A DNA stretch of 64,000 nt from CG2-30-36-16 sp964372115 (GTDB lineage Bacteria > Bacteroidota > Ignavibacteria > Ignavibacteriales > Ignavibacteriaceae), in the NCBI GenBank assembly GCA_964372115.1, contig CAYJPN010000002.1:124001-188000 (forward strand). The letters run 5' to 3'. The position numbers and the translations under genes are program-made. The notes under the pieces were generated by a model, which made no database searches, was not told the DNA's origin, and saw only the letters and a program-made list of their open reading frames with translations. Positions 26,540 through 35,664 of the stretch are shown here, piece after piece (the first letter of the stretch is position 1; each line of letters opens with the position of its first letter).

Positions 26540-27724
26540 GTGCGCAAAAAAGAAAAAAACATAAAAATTTTGGAGATAATAACCTTATTTAGTATTGGAG
26601 GTGCTACCGAAACTGTGATTTCAATGTCCTCCGGTTTGAAAGAAATGGGGCATCATGTTGATATTGCTTCAGGGCCAAATATTCCTTCTGAAGGGAGTAT
26701 GTACAAAACCGCCGAAAAACTCGGAATAAAAGTTTTTACATTTTCAAATCTTAAAAGGGAAATTAATTTATTTAGAGACGTTCAAATTATATTTAAATTA
26801 AAAAAATTTATAAAGATTGGTAACTATAATGTAGTTCACACCCACAGTTCAAAAGCTGGTGTAGTCGGTAGAATTGCAGCGAGGTTGGCAGGGGTTCCTG
26901 TGGTAGTTCACACAATTCATGGTTTGCCGTTTCACCGATATCAACCAATTTTAAAAAAATGGTTTTTTATCTTTGTCGAAAGATTTGCTGCTTTATTTTG
27001 CGATCAGCTAGTTGCAGTTACTTATACAATAATTGAAGAGTTTGTAAAATATAAAATAGCTTCACCTGAAAAATTGACAATGATTCGAAGTTCCTTTGAT
27101 CTTGATATTTATGATAATTGTAATATAAGTAATGCAGGGATAAGGAAAAAATTCGGTCTTGAAATTTCTGATTTCGTGATAGGAAAGATCGCAAGATTGT
27201 CAGAATTAAAAGGACACACTTATTTGATCCAAGCAATAAAATTAGCAAAAGAAAAATTTCCACGATTAAAGTTGTTAATTATTGGAGATGGGGAACTTCA
27301 AAGTAAGTTAGAAAATCAGGTGAAAGAAGCCGAACTTGAAGAAAACGTTATATTTGCAGGTTTAATATTCCCAGATGATATCCCGGCAGTAATTAATAGC
27401 ATGGATGTTCTTGTCCATACTTCTTTACTTGAAGGACTTGCTCGGGTCTTACCTCAAGCGATAATGATGCAAAAACCAATTATTTCATTCAATTTAGATG
27501 GTGCGCATGAAGTAATTAAAGATGGAATTAACGGTTATCTAATAGAGCCTGAAAACATTAATCAGTTAGCGGAGAAAATTCTTCTTTTGAGTCAGGATAG
27601 AAATAAGGCGGTAGAAATGGGTAAAGTCGGAAAAGAGTTTTTGGGAGATGAGTTTAGTGAAAAAAAAATGACCGCACAAATTAATGATTTATATTTGCGA
27701 TTAAATAGTGAAAAAAATAAGTGA
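26540..27724 (+). CDS. glycosyltransferase family 4
   Basis: A 394-residue GT-B enzyme starting at GTG (26540). The pattern ITLFSIGGATETVISMSSGLKEMGH, VHTHSSKAGVVGRIAARLAGVP, VVHTIHGLPFH, IARLSELKGHTYLIQA and EGLARVLPQAIMMQKPII matches the WcaI/PimB-like GT4 branch often found beside undecaprenyl-phosphate sugar transferases. Its stop overlaps the start of the following phosphoglycosyltransferase by 4 bp, so the two are probably coexpressed. Confidence 0.9.
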   Translation: MRKKEKNIKILEIITLFSIGGATETVISMSSGLKEMGHHVDIASGPNIPSEGSMYKTAEKLGIKVFTFSNLKREINLFRDVQIIFKLKKFIKIGNYNVVHTHSSKAGVVGRIAARLAGVPVVVHTIHGLPFHRYQPILKKWFFIFVERFAALFCDQLVAVTYTIIEEFVKYKIASPEKLTMIRSSFDLDIYDNCNISNAGIRKKFGLEISDFVIGKIARLSELKGHTYLIQAIKLAKEKFPRLKLLIIGDGELQSKLENQVKEAELEENVIFAGLIFPDDIPAVINSMDVLVHTSLLEGLARVLPQAIMMQKPIISFNLDGAHEVIKDGINGYLIEPENINQLAEKILLLSQDRNKAVEMGKVGKEFLGDEFSEKKMTAQINDLYLRLNSEKNK

Positions 27725-29124
27725 ATAAATCTTACGAAAAAATAATCGTATTGCTTATAGACTTCCTCGCTATAAACCTTGCGTGGATTGTCTTCTTTTA
27801 TTTTCGGGTGCAAACCGGACTTTTCGAACTCCTTGTCGTTCCCGAGTTTATCATTCCTATGCTGGTGGTTTATTTTTACTGGCTAATAATTTTTACTTTC
27901 GTCGGGATGTACCGCACCTGGTTTGCCGCATCAAGGTTTGATGAAATATCAACTTTGTTCAAAGCTTCCTTCGTCGGAATTTTTATCCTCTTTTTTTTAA
28001 TTTTTGTTGACGATTATGCTCATAATGTTGCTTCTTCAACGCGTATTTTGCTTTTTATTTATTGGGGCTTATTTCTTGCTTTTGTAGGATTCGGAAGATT
28101 ATTTATCCGCAGCCTTCAGCGAAACTTGTTGATAAAAGGTTATGGAAGACGAAATGCTATTATTGTTGGTTTTAATGAAAAAGCTAACGAGGTACATAAT
28201 GAACTTCTTGAACATCCTGCTCTCGGTCTTGATGTTGCCGGTTATGTTTCTCTGGCTAAAGAGGACATTTCTAAAAACTATAAAGGGAAAAAAGTCATCG
28301 GGCATTTTAACGAAATTTCAAACATCATAGATGAAAACAATATAAAAGAAGTAATAATAGCTCTCGAAAAAGAAAATCATGAGGTGCTTGTAGAACTGCT
28401 TGCTAAATGCGAACCAAAAAATATCGGGTTAAAAATTGTTCCTGACCTGTACGAAATATTAAGCGGGCAAGCCCGTACAATGCAGTTATACGGAATTCCC
28501 CTAATAGATATAATGCCGGAACTGATGCCGGAATGGGAAAAAAAATTAAAACGGTTAATGGATATTATCGTTTCCTTAATAATACTTTTAATTTCTTTCC
28601 CTATTTGGTTTTTTGCCGCGATAGCAATAAAATCAGAAAGTAAAGGACCCGTATTTTTTTCGCAGGAAAGATGCGGACAAAATGGTTCTGTTTTTAAGAT
28701 GATAAAATTTCGTTCGATGCGGCATGATGCCGAAAAATTAACAGGCCCTGTTTGGTCGCAAAAAGACGACCCGCGTATTACAAAAGTCGGTAAATTGATC
28801 CGCAAAGTTCGCATTGATGAAATTCCTCAAATGATAAATGTTCTGAAGGGTGAGATGAGTCTTGTGGGTCCACGACCCGAACGTCCATTTTTTGTTGAAA
28901 AGCTTGCGGAAGAAATTCCTTATTATAAAAGAAGATTAAAAGTAAGACCGGGGGTTACCGGCTGGGCACAGGTAAAACACAAATATGACGAAACAATTGA
29001 AGACGTAAAGATCAAACTCCGCTACGATCTGTTTTATATTGAAAACATGTCGCTCAGAATGGACTTCAAAATAATATTTCGAACAATTTTTGTCGTACTT
29101 TTTGGAAAAGGACACTATAATTAG
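27721..29124 (+). CDS. undecaprenyl-phosphate sugar-1-phosphate transferase (WcaJ-like PGT)
   Basis: Initiating phosphoglycosyltransferase that loads the first sugar phosphate onto undecaprenyl phosphate. The 467-residue protein has four N-terminal membrane helices, a CoA-binding-like Rossmann domain (RRNAIIVGFNEKA), and the catalytic domain: KRLMDIIVS membrane helix, GQNGSVFKMIKFRSM, then RIDEIPQMINVLKGEMSLVGPRPE with the Asp366-Glu367 dyad, and PGVTGWAQV. All active-site parts are present. The start is GTG. Base composition here is less AT-rich than in the preceding genes, as expected if this gene belongs to the conserved side of the locus. Confidence 0.93.
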   Translation: MNKSYEKIIVLLIDFLAINLAWIVFFYFRVQTGLFELLVVPEFIIPMLVVYFYWLIIFTFVGMYRTWFAASRFDEISTLFKASFVGIFILFFLIFVDDYAHNVASSTRILLFIYWGLFLAFVGFGRLFIRSLQRNLLIKGYGRRNAIIVGFNEKANEVHNELLEHPALGLDVAGYVSLAKEDISKNYKGKKVIGHFNEISNIIDENNIKEVIIALEKENHEVLVELLAKCEPKNIGLKIVPDLYEILSGQARTMQLYGIPLIDIMPELMPEWEKKLKRLMDIIVSLIILLISFPIWFFAAIAIKSESKGPVFFSQERCGQNGSVFKMIKFRSMRHDAEKLTGPVWSQKDDPRITKVGKLIRKVRIDEIPQMINVLKGEMSLVGPRPERPFFVEKLAEEIPYYKRRLKVRPGVTGWAQVKHKYDETIEDVKIKLRYDLFYIENMSLRMDFKIIFRTIFVVLFGKGHYN

Positions 29125-29191
29125 TTATATTTTTTTTGTACTTTAAAAATATTTCCAACATTACAAATCAACCACCTATATTTTTTTTATT

Positions 29192-29911
29192 ATGACTGAA
29201 CGAGCATTAATAATTATACCTACTTATGATGAGCTTAATAATATAACAAAGCTTATTCCCGAATTACTTTCGAAGAGTGATATTATTGACATTCTTGTGG
29301 TTGATGACAACTCGCCTGACGGTACCGGCAGTTATGTTGAGGACTTGAGCAAATCCAATAGCCGGGTTCACGTGCTAAGACGGCCTAAAAAAAATGGGCT
29401 CGGAACCGCGTACATTGCCGGCTTTAAGTATGCCCTAAAGCATGGCTATGATTTTATTTTCGAAATGGACGCCGATTTTTCGCACGACCCAAAAGAAATT
29501 GTAAATTTTTTAAAAGCGATACAAAACTATGATTTGGTTCTTGGCAGCCGCTATAAAAACGGTGTTAATGTAATAAACTGGCCGATGAAGCGACTTATGC
29601 TCAGCTATTTCGCTAATATTTATACCCGGGTAATTACAGGGCTTCCTGTTCACGATGCCACCGGGGGTTTTAAATGTTTTAGGCGTTCTGTTCTCGAAGC
29701 TATTAATCTCGATAAAATAAAATCTAATGGTTACGCTTTCCAGATCGAGATGACGTATAAAGCGTACAAGAAAAATTTTAAAATTGGTGAAATACCCATC
29801 ATCTTTATGGATCGAGTTATGGGCAGTTCTAAAATGTCAAAAAAAATTGTACGCGAAGCGGTATTTATGGTTTGGAAGTTAAGGTTTAGAAGTGTTATTG
29901 GAATACTTTAA
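29192..29911 (+). CDS. polyprenol-phosphate mannosyltransferase (DPM1-like)
   Basis: A 239-residue GT2 enzyme of the dolichol-phosphate mannose synthase type, without C-terminal membrane helices. IIPTYDELNNITKLIP, LVVDDNSPDGTGSYVE, GLGTAYIAGFKYALKHGYD, EMDADFSHDP (metal site) and FRVR-like RVMGSSKMSKKIVREA are in place. It would make polyprenyl-phosphate mannose or a related lipid-linked sugar on the cytoplasmic face, a donor for GT-C enzymes such as the GT39-like protein at 56.1 kb. That link is inference. Confidence 0.92.
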   Translation: MTERALIIIPTYDELNNITKLIPELLSKSDIIDILVVDDNSPDGTGSYVEDLSKSNSRVHVLRRPKKNGLGTAYIAGFKYALKHGYDFIFEMDADFSHDPKEIVNFLKAIQNYDLVLGSRYKNGVNVINWPMKRLMLSYFANIYTRVITGLPVHDATGGFKCFRRSVLEAINLDKIKSNGYAFQIEMTYKAYKKNFKIGEIPIIFMDRVMGSSKMSKKIVREAVFMVWKLRFRSVIGIL

Positions 29912-29920
29912 TCAGGTGAC

Positions 29921-31903
29921 GTGTTGGATCTATCTATAATTATAGTAAACTATAATGTAAAAGAATTTCTCCAGAACCTTATTCATTCAATCAATAAAGC
30001 CTCACAAACAATTTCCGCTGAAATTATCGTTGTTGATAATGCATCTGATGACGGCAGTGTTGAATTTATTCGCGAAAAATTTCCCGAAGTAAAACTATTT
30101 GCCAATGATAAAAATCTCGGTTTTAGCAAAGCAAACAACATCGGTTTAAAAGCTGCAAAAGGGAAATATCTGCTGCTCCTTAACCCCGATACTCTTGTAA
30201 GAGAAGATACATTTACAAAAATGATTGAGTTTTTTGAAACTCATACTGACGCAGGTTTGGCTGGCTGCAAAATATTAAATCCTGACGGAACTTTACAACT
30301 TGCCTGTCGCCGCAGTTTTCCAGGTCCCTGGACTTCGTTTACAAAAGTTACAGGACTTAGTTCACTTTTTCCAAATAGTAAATTATTTGCGCGTTATAAC
30401 CTTTCTTACCTTAATGAAAATCAAACATACGAAGTAGATGCGATCTCCGGTTCGTTTATGATGTTTCCACGAAAGGTTTATGAAAAAGTCGGCGGACTCG
30501 ATGAACAGTTTTTTATGTATGGTGAAGATTTAGATTTATGTTTCCGAATTCAAAAGTCGGGCAGTAAAGTTTATTATGTTCATTCAACTCAAATAATTCA
30601 TTACAAAGGGGAAAGCACAAAAAGAAGCAACCTTGATGAAACAAAAATATTTTACAATGCGATGCATCTTTTTGTAAAAAAACATCTATCATCTTCCTTT
30701 TTAGTTGAGTTTATCTTAAGGGCAGCTATTGCTGTTAGAGAATTTTTTGCATTCTGGGGGAAAAGAAAATTAATTATAACTTCAATTATTTTCGATTTTG
30801 TTTTTTTTGGATTAAGTCTTTTTGCAGCAGCAAAATTTTATAAGGGCATTACCACATGGTCGGGTTTTGCGCAATACCATGCGCCTATTTTATATACTAT
30901 ACCTGCATTAATACATATTGCGGTTGCGGGTTTAACAGGTGTTTATAAACGCAGCTCGCTTTCAATTCTTCGAAACTTCGGGGCAATAGTATTAAGTTTC
31001 TTTTTTATATCATCATTAACTTTTTTCTTTAAGCAATTTGCATACAGCCGAGCGGTTGTAATTATAACATATGTAGCGCTTGTTTTTGCACTTACATTTT
31101 GGCGTGTTATTCTGAAGTTAGTTTTTAAAATCGGAGTAAGTGAGCGTGAGTATGTTCAGAAGAGAGCGCTTATAGTCGGGATAAATAAACCGGCTTTAAC
31201 ACTTGCAGAAAAATTGAACTCAAAAAAATCGGATATTTATAATGTTGTCGGATTAATAAGTTTTACTCATAAAGATATTGGAACCAAAATTAATGGTTTT
31301 GAGGTACACGGCAGTATTGAGAATATCAAAAAAGTGATAAAAGAAAAAAGAGTTAATGAAGTAATTTTTTCTTCCGAAGAATTAACCTATAACCAAATGA
31401 TGAATATTGTGGCTTCTGCTCACGATGAAAATGTTGAATTTAAATTAACGGGCAGCAGTTTAGATTTTTTAGTCGGAAAAACTTCAGTTTCAATTTTAGA
31501 TGATATACCGCTCATCGGCATAAAATATAATATCTCCGACCCTGTGTTTAGATTTTTCAAATCCTTTTTTGATTTTTCACTTTCCTTAATGGTTTTGATA
31601 TTCATTTATCCTTTCATATATTTAGCCGCTGTTATAAGCAGCCGCCGTTCCGAGTTTAAAAAGTTTATTCTCGCGGTTCCGAAAGTTTTTTCAGGCAAAA
31701 TAAGTTTTGTCGGTACAAGGGAAGAAAATATAGACAGCGATTTGTATCTCGGTAAAAAAGGTTTAACCGGGTTATGGTATATTGATGAAAGCGAAAGCAG
31801 CAGCGACAAGCTTGATGTTTATTATGCTAAAAATCAAAATGTTTGGCTTGATCTTGAAATATTGGGGAAAACCCTGAACAAAATGTGGAACAGTAAAAAA
31901 TAG
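29921..31903 (+). CDS. GT2 glycosyltransferase fused to a degenerate phosphoglycosyltransferase-like module
   Basis: The 660-residue protein joins two enzymes. Residues 1-250 are a GT2 domain (SIIIVNYNVKEF, VVDNASDDGSVE, LLLNPDT, GGLDEQFFMYGEDLDLCFRI). From about 283 to 405 are four membrane helices, then a Rossmann-like domain (RALIVGINKPALTLAEKL), then a helix and short C-terminal piece with GKISFVGTRE (592-601) and KGLTGLWYI, the counterparts of GEMSLVGPRPE and PGVTGWAQV in the gene at 27721. The segment with KFRSM and the Asp-Glu dyad is missing, so the PGT part should be inactive. The start is GTG, two bases after AGGTGA; a TTG three bases on is also possible. Confidence 0.88.
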   Translation: MLDLSIIIVNYNVKEFLQNLIHSINKASQTISAEIIVVDNASDDGSVEFIREKFPEVKLFANDKNLGFSKANNIGLKAAKGKYLLLLNPDTLVREDTFTKMIEFFETHTDAGLAGCKILNPDGTLQLACRRSFPGPWTSFTKVTGLSSLFPNSKLFARYNLSYLNENQTYEVDAISGSFMMFPRKVYEKVGGLDEQFFMYGEDLDLCFRIQKSGSKVYYVHSTQIIHYKGESTKRSNLDETKIFYNAMHLFVKKHLSSSFLVEFILRAAIAVREFFAFWGKRKLIITSIIFDFVFFGLSLFAAAKFYKGITTWSGFAQYHAPILYTIPALIHIAVAGLTGVYKRSSLSILRNFGAIVLSFFFISSLTFFFKQFAYSRAVVIITYVALVFALTFWRVILKLVFKIGVSEREYVQKRALIVGINKPALTLAEKLNSKKSDIYNVVGLISFTHKDIGTKINGFEVHGSIENIKKVIKEKRVNEVIFSSEELTYNQMMNIVASAHDENVEFKLTGSSLDFLVGKTSVSILDDIPLIGIKYNISDPVFRFFKSFFDFSLSLMVLIFIYPFIYLAAVISSRRSEFKKFILAVPKVFSGKISFVGTREENIDSDLYLGKKGLTGLWYIDESESSSDKLDVYYAKNQNVWLDLEILGKTLNKMWNSKK

Positions 31904-31905
31904 TT

Positions 31906-32856
31906 ATGGCAAAAACAACGTTAGATTTTGAGAAACCTATCGCCGAGCTTGAGGCAAAATTAAACGAGATGCGTCAGTTCTCCGGCGGTATAGATATTAA
32001 AAAAGAAATTACTACCATTGAAAATAAGGTAAGGTTGTTGAAAGAAGAGTTATATAAAGGACTTACAAGATGGCAGCGGGTGCAGCTTGCACGTCATCCC
32101 GATAGACCATACACTCTCGATTATATTTACGAGATGACGAATAATTTTATCGAACTCCATGGCGACCGCCAGGTGAGAGATGATAAAGCTATTATCGGCG
32201 GTTTTGCGCAAATTGATGACCAGAAAGTGATGATTATCGGGCATCAAAAGGGACGTGATACAAAATCGAACGTATATCGCAATTTTGGAATGGCAAACCC
32301 GGAAGGTTACCGTAAAGCGCTACGACTTATGAAACTTGCCGAAAAATTTAACAAACCTGTCATCACTTTAATTGATACTCCCGGCGCATTTCCGGGTCTT
32401 GAGGCAGAAGAACGGGGACAGGCAGAAGCAATTGCGCGCAACCTTTTCGAAATGGCAAAACTTCGAGTTCCCATAATTGTTGTTATAATTGGCGAGGGCG
32501 CAAGCGGCGGCGCTCTTGGTTTAGGTGTTGGCGATAGAATTTTAATGCTTGAAAACTGCTGGTACTCGGTTATCAGCCCTGAATCTTGTTCAAGTATTTT
32601 GTGGCGAAGCTGGGACTATAAAGAACAAGCTGCAGAAGCGTTGAAACTTACAGCGCCCGATTTGCTTGAACAAAAACTTATAGACCGCATTGTTCCCGAA
32701 CCACTTGGCGGCGCGCATAAGAACATAAAAGAAGCTGCCGGTTCATTAAAAGCAGCTATACTTGAGGAACTTGCCCAATTGGTAAAAATTAAACCTGAAA
32801 AATTAATCGATCAACGGATTGAAAAGTTTGGACGAATGGGTGAATTTGAAGAATAA
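31906..32856 (+). CDS. accA: acetyl-CoA carboxylase carboxyltransferase subunit alpha
   Basis: AccA, with AccD, moves the carboxyl group from biotin to acetyl-CoA to make malonyl-CoA for fatty-acid synthesis. The 316-residue protein has the family's N-terminal helical part (FEKPIAELEAKLNEM), the LARHPDRPYTLDYI block, GHQKGRDTKSNVYRNFGMANPEGYRKALRLM, DTPGAFPGLEAEERGQAEAIA and GEGASGGALGLGVGD, all intact. It begins two bases after the preceding glycosyltransferase stop, so the two are likely cotranscribed though unrelated in job. accD, accB and accC are not in the window. Confidence 0.96.
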   Translation: MAKTTLDFEKPIAELEAKLNEMRQFSGGIDIKKEITTIENKVRLLKEELYKGLTRWQRVQLARHPDRPYTLDYIYEMTNNFIELHGDRQVRDDKAIIGGFAQIDDQKVMIIGHQKGRDTKSNVYRNFGMANPEGYRKALRLMKLAEKFNKPVITLIDTPGAFPGLEAEERGQAEAIARNLFEMAKLRVPIIVVIIGEGASGGALGLGVGDRILMLENCWYSVISPESCSSILWRSWDYKEQAAEALKLTAPDLLEQKLIDRIVPEPLGGAHKNIKEAAGSLKAAILEELAQLVKIKPEKLIDQRIEKFGRMGEFEE

Positions 32857-32900
32857 TTTGCTACATTCTTTTTTAAGCTCTTTATTAACCTGCCTTTTTA

Positions 32901-32908
32901 TAAATTTG
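32901..32908 (+). promoter_or_regulatory. TAnnTTTG promoter motif before the thioesterase gene
   Basis: TAAATTTG ends 31 bases before the ATG at 32939, slightly further than in the other cases in this window. It lies in the 82-bp gap after accA. Confidence 0.4.
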
Positions 32909-32938
32909 ATTTCTTCTTTTACATAAATTTTTAATGCT

Positions 32939-33349
32939 ATGCTGAGTAATAAAACTGAGATAAGGGTGCGTTATGCTGATACTGACAAAATGCAGTTCGT
33001 TTATAACGGAAAGTATTTTGAATATTTTGAGGTAGGGCGTTCCGAAATGATGCGGGCGCATGGATTTCCTTACAGTCAATTTGAAAATAAAGGATGGCAG
33101 CTTCCTGTTTTGGAATCGTACGCAAAATACAAAAATTACGCAAGGTACGATGAAGTTTTGATAGTGCATGCTTTTGTTAAAGAACTTCCGGTACTAAAGA
33201 TAAAAATCAATTATGAAGTTACTGAAAAAGAAACCGGGCGTTTTATTGCCGAGGGTTTTACGGTTCATGTTTTTATGAGGGGCGATGATAAAAAAGCGAT
33301 TCGACCTCCGCAAGAATTTATTGATGCTTTAAAACCATTTTATGAATAG
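32939..33349 (+). CDS. acyl-CoA thioesterase, hotdog fold (YbgC/FcbC family)
   Basis: The 136-residue single-domain hotdog protein shows RVRYADTDKMQFVYNGKYFEYFEVGR, with the catalytic Asp of the 4-hydroxybenzoyl-CoA thioesterase/YbgC group, and a central helix. Such proteins hydrolyse acyl-CoA; the acyl group cannot be predicted. It sits between accA and nadC and starts a unit with its own promoter-like motif. nadC begins four bases after its stop. Confidence 0.88.
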   Translation: MLSNKTEIRVRYADTDKMQFVYNGKYFEYFEVGRSEMMRAHGFPYSQFENKGWQLPVLESYAKYKNYARYDEVLIVHAFVKELPVLKIKINYEVTEKETGRFIAEGFTVHVFMRGDDKKAIRPPQEFIDALKPFYE

Positions 33350-33353
33350 ATAA

Positions 33354-34199
33354 ATGCAAAACGAATTAAAGAAAATAATAGAAATAGCTCTCGAAGAAGA
33401 TATAAAAAACGGTGATATTACAACAATAGCTTGTGTTCCCCCAACGTTGATGGCGGAAGGTAAATTGCTTATAAAACAGGATGGCGTTATCGCCGGTCTT
33501 GAAGTTGCCGCCGCTGTATTTAATTATGTTGATGAAGAGATTCAATTTGAAATTTATAAAAATGACGGCAGTGAAGTAAACTCAGGTGAAATAGCCGGGC
33601 TGGTTCGTGGCAGGGCAGCTTCTATATTAACTGCAGAGCGGACAGTATTAAATTTGCTTCAAAGGATGAGCGGCATTGCCACATTTGCAAAAACATTTCA
33701 AGATAGAATAAAACATACAAACGCAAAAATTATCGACACACGTAAAACAGCGCCGGGTCTTCGTTACATAGATAAACTTGCCGTGAAAATTGCCGGCTGC
33801 CAGAACCATCGCATCGGATTATATGATATGTATCTAATAAAAGACAATCACATCGAAGCGGCTGGTTCCATTACGCAAGCTATTAAAGCATGTAAACATC
33901 ACAAAAAAGCTATTGGCGGCAATTACAAAATTGAGATTGAATGTTCATCAATTAAACAAGTTGAAGAAGCGCTTGCGGAAGGCGTTGATATTATAATGCT
34001 CGATAACTTTAAAATTGATGAAATGAAAAAAGAAGTTGAGTTTATTAACCATCGCTGCAAAGTAGAAGCATCCGGAATGGTTAACCTGGAGACTGTAAAA
34101 TCAATCGCTGAAACCGGAGTGGATTATATTTCCGTTGGCGCACTAACACACAGTGTTAAGGCTCTCGACATCTCTCTAAAAATAAAAAACATCAGCTAA
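33354..34199 (+). CDS. nadC: nicotinate-nucleotide pyrophosphorylase (carboxylating)
   Basis: NadC converts quinolinate and PRPP to nicotinate mononucleotide in de novo NAD synthesis. The 281-residue protein shows LEEDIKNGDITT, GVIAGLEVAA, ERTVLNLLQRMSGIAT, IDTRKTAPGLRYIDKLAVK and HRIGLYDMYLIKDNHI, plus IEIECSS, IMLDNFK and SVGALTHSVKALDISLKI at the end. These are the complete substrate-binding elements of the type II PRTase. The thioesterase gene lies 4 bp upstream and the flippase gene 9 bp downstream. Confidence 0.96.
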   Translation: MQNELKKIIEIALEEDIKNGDITTIACVPPTLMAEGKLLIKQDGVIAGLEVAAAVFNYVDEEIQFEIYKNDGSEVNSGEIAGLVRGRAASILTAERTVLNLLQRMSGIATFAKTFQDRIKHTNAKIIDTRKTAPGLRYIDKLAVKIAGCQNHRIGLYDMYLIKDNHIEAAGSITQAIKACKHHKKAIGGNYKIEIECSSIKQVEEALAEGVDIIMLDNFKIDEMKKEVEFINHRCKVEASGMVNLETVKSIAETGVDYISVGALTHSVKALDISLKIKNIS

Positions 34200-34208
34200 T
34201 TCTATTTT

Positions 34209-35663
34209 ATGTTTGACAAGTTAAAGGAACTAACAAAAGATACTGCTATATACGGCATCAGCACGATGGTGGGGCGGTTTATAAATTTTTTGTTGGTGCC
34301 TTTTTACACAAATATTTTTCTGCCGGAGCAATACGGAATTATTACAAACATTTACGCTTTCGTCGGTATAATGAATATAGTTTATATCTACGGAATGGAT
34401 TCGGCATATTTAAAGTTTGCTTCCACACAGGAAATAGGGGATAAAAAAGATAATTTTTCTACACCGTTTATCTCGATCTTTCTAACATCGTTATTGCTTT
34501 CGCTTTTAATATACGCTGCAAATGTTCCGTTAAACAACCTGCTTGCGGTTCCTGCCAATTATCATTACCTAATGTTATTAGCAATTCTTGTTTTGTTTTT
34601 AGATGCCAATACTGTTGTTCCTTTTATAAAGCTGCGTTTAGAAAGAAAAGCTAAGAAGTTTGCGGCATTTAAAATAATCAGCATTTTAATAAACGTGGGG
34701 TTGACTCTTGTTTTAATTCTTGGTTTAAAAATGGGAATTGAAGCAGTTTTTATCAGTAACGTAGCAGCTTCAATTGCGGCTCTTGTTTTGCTTTTGCCCG
34801 ATATTTTAGCAGAACTAAAATTTTCATTAAAAAAAGAATTATTCCGCCGCCTTATAAAATTCGGGTTACCTTATCTACCTGCGGGTTTTTCGCTCATGCT
34901 TATCCAGGTAATTGACAGGCCAATTATGGAACACTTGCAGGGGTTGGCTGTACTCGGAATTTATCAGGCAAATTACAAACTCGGTATTTTTATGATGTTG
35001 TTTGTAAATATGTTTCAATTTGCATGGCAGCCATTTTTCCTTCAGAATGCAAAAGAAAAAAACGCAAAGGAAATGTTCTCCAAAGTTCTCACTTATTTTA
35101 TGATTGCCGGAAGTTTAATTTTAATAACCCTTTCGTTATTTATAAATGATTTAGTTCAATTTAAAATTTTCGGCAGAACTATTATTGGTCCCGATTATTG
35201 GAGCGGAATTTTTATAGTTCCGGTTGTATTACTGGCATATTTGTTTAACGGCTTTTATGTAATTTTTAATGCCGGAATTTATATAAAAGAAAAAAGTATT
35301 TATGCCCCAATCGTAACGAGCATCGCGGCACTGTCAAACGTAATTTTTAATTTATTACTCATACCGCTGTTTGGTATAATGGGCGCGGCGTTTGCTACAT
35401 TAATAAGCTACGTTGTAATGTCGGGCGGTTTGTATATTGTAACACAGAAGTTTTACAAAATTGAATATGAACTTTGGAAAATATCAAAAGTGTTTTTGTT
35501 GATCGGAATCACCGGGGGGATTTTTTATTCATTCGGTAATTTTGCACTCCCAATATACTATCGTCTGATTTTATTAGCCGGATTCGTAGTCTCACTTTTG
35601 GTTTTTATAATCGACAAAAACGAATTAAATTTTATCAAACAAAAATTTGCCCGGAGAAGATAA
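34209..35663 (+). CDS. polysaccharide biosynthesis/flippase protein (MOP superfamily)
   Basis: The 484-residue protein has about 14 predicted membrane helices and the N-terminus LKELTKDTAIYGISTMVGRFINFLLVPFYT, a frequent form in Wzx-like and MurJ-like transporters of Bacteroidetes and relatives. It is unlike the Wzx at 21.0 kb in sequence and lies away from the polysaccharide locus, beside nadC and dut. A lipid-linked glycan is the probable cargo; its identity is open. Its stop overlaps neither neighbour when the GTG start of dut is used. Confidence 0.85.
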   Translation: MFDKLKELTKDTAIYGISTMVGRFINFLLVPFYTNIFLPEQYGIITNIYAFVGIMNIVYIYGMDSAYLKFASTQEIGDKKDNFSTPFISIFLTSLLLSLLIYAANVPLNNLLAVPANYHYLMLLAILVLFLDANTVVPFIKLRLERKAKKFAAFKIISILINVGLTLVLILGLKMGIEAVFISNVAASIAALVLLLPDILAELKFSLKKELFRRLIKFGLPYLPAGFSLMLIQVIDRPIMEHLQGLAVLGIYQANYKLGIFMMLFVNMFQFAWQPFFLQNAKEKNAKEMFSKVLTYFMIAGSLILITLSLFINDLVQFKIFGRTIIGPDYWSGIFIVPVVLLAYLFNGFYVIFNAGIYIKEKSIYAPIVTSIAALSNVIFNLLLIPLFGIMGAAFATLISYVVMSGGLYIVTQKFYKIEYELWKISKVFLLIGITGGIFYSFGNFALPIYYRLILLAGFVVSLLVFIIDKNELNFIKQKFARRR

Positions 35664-35664
35664 A

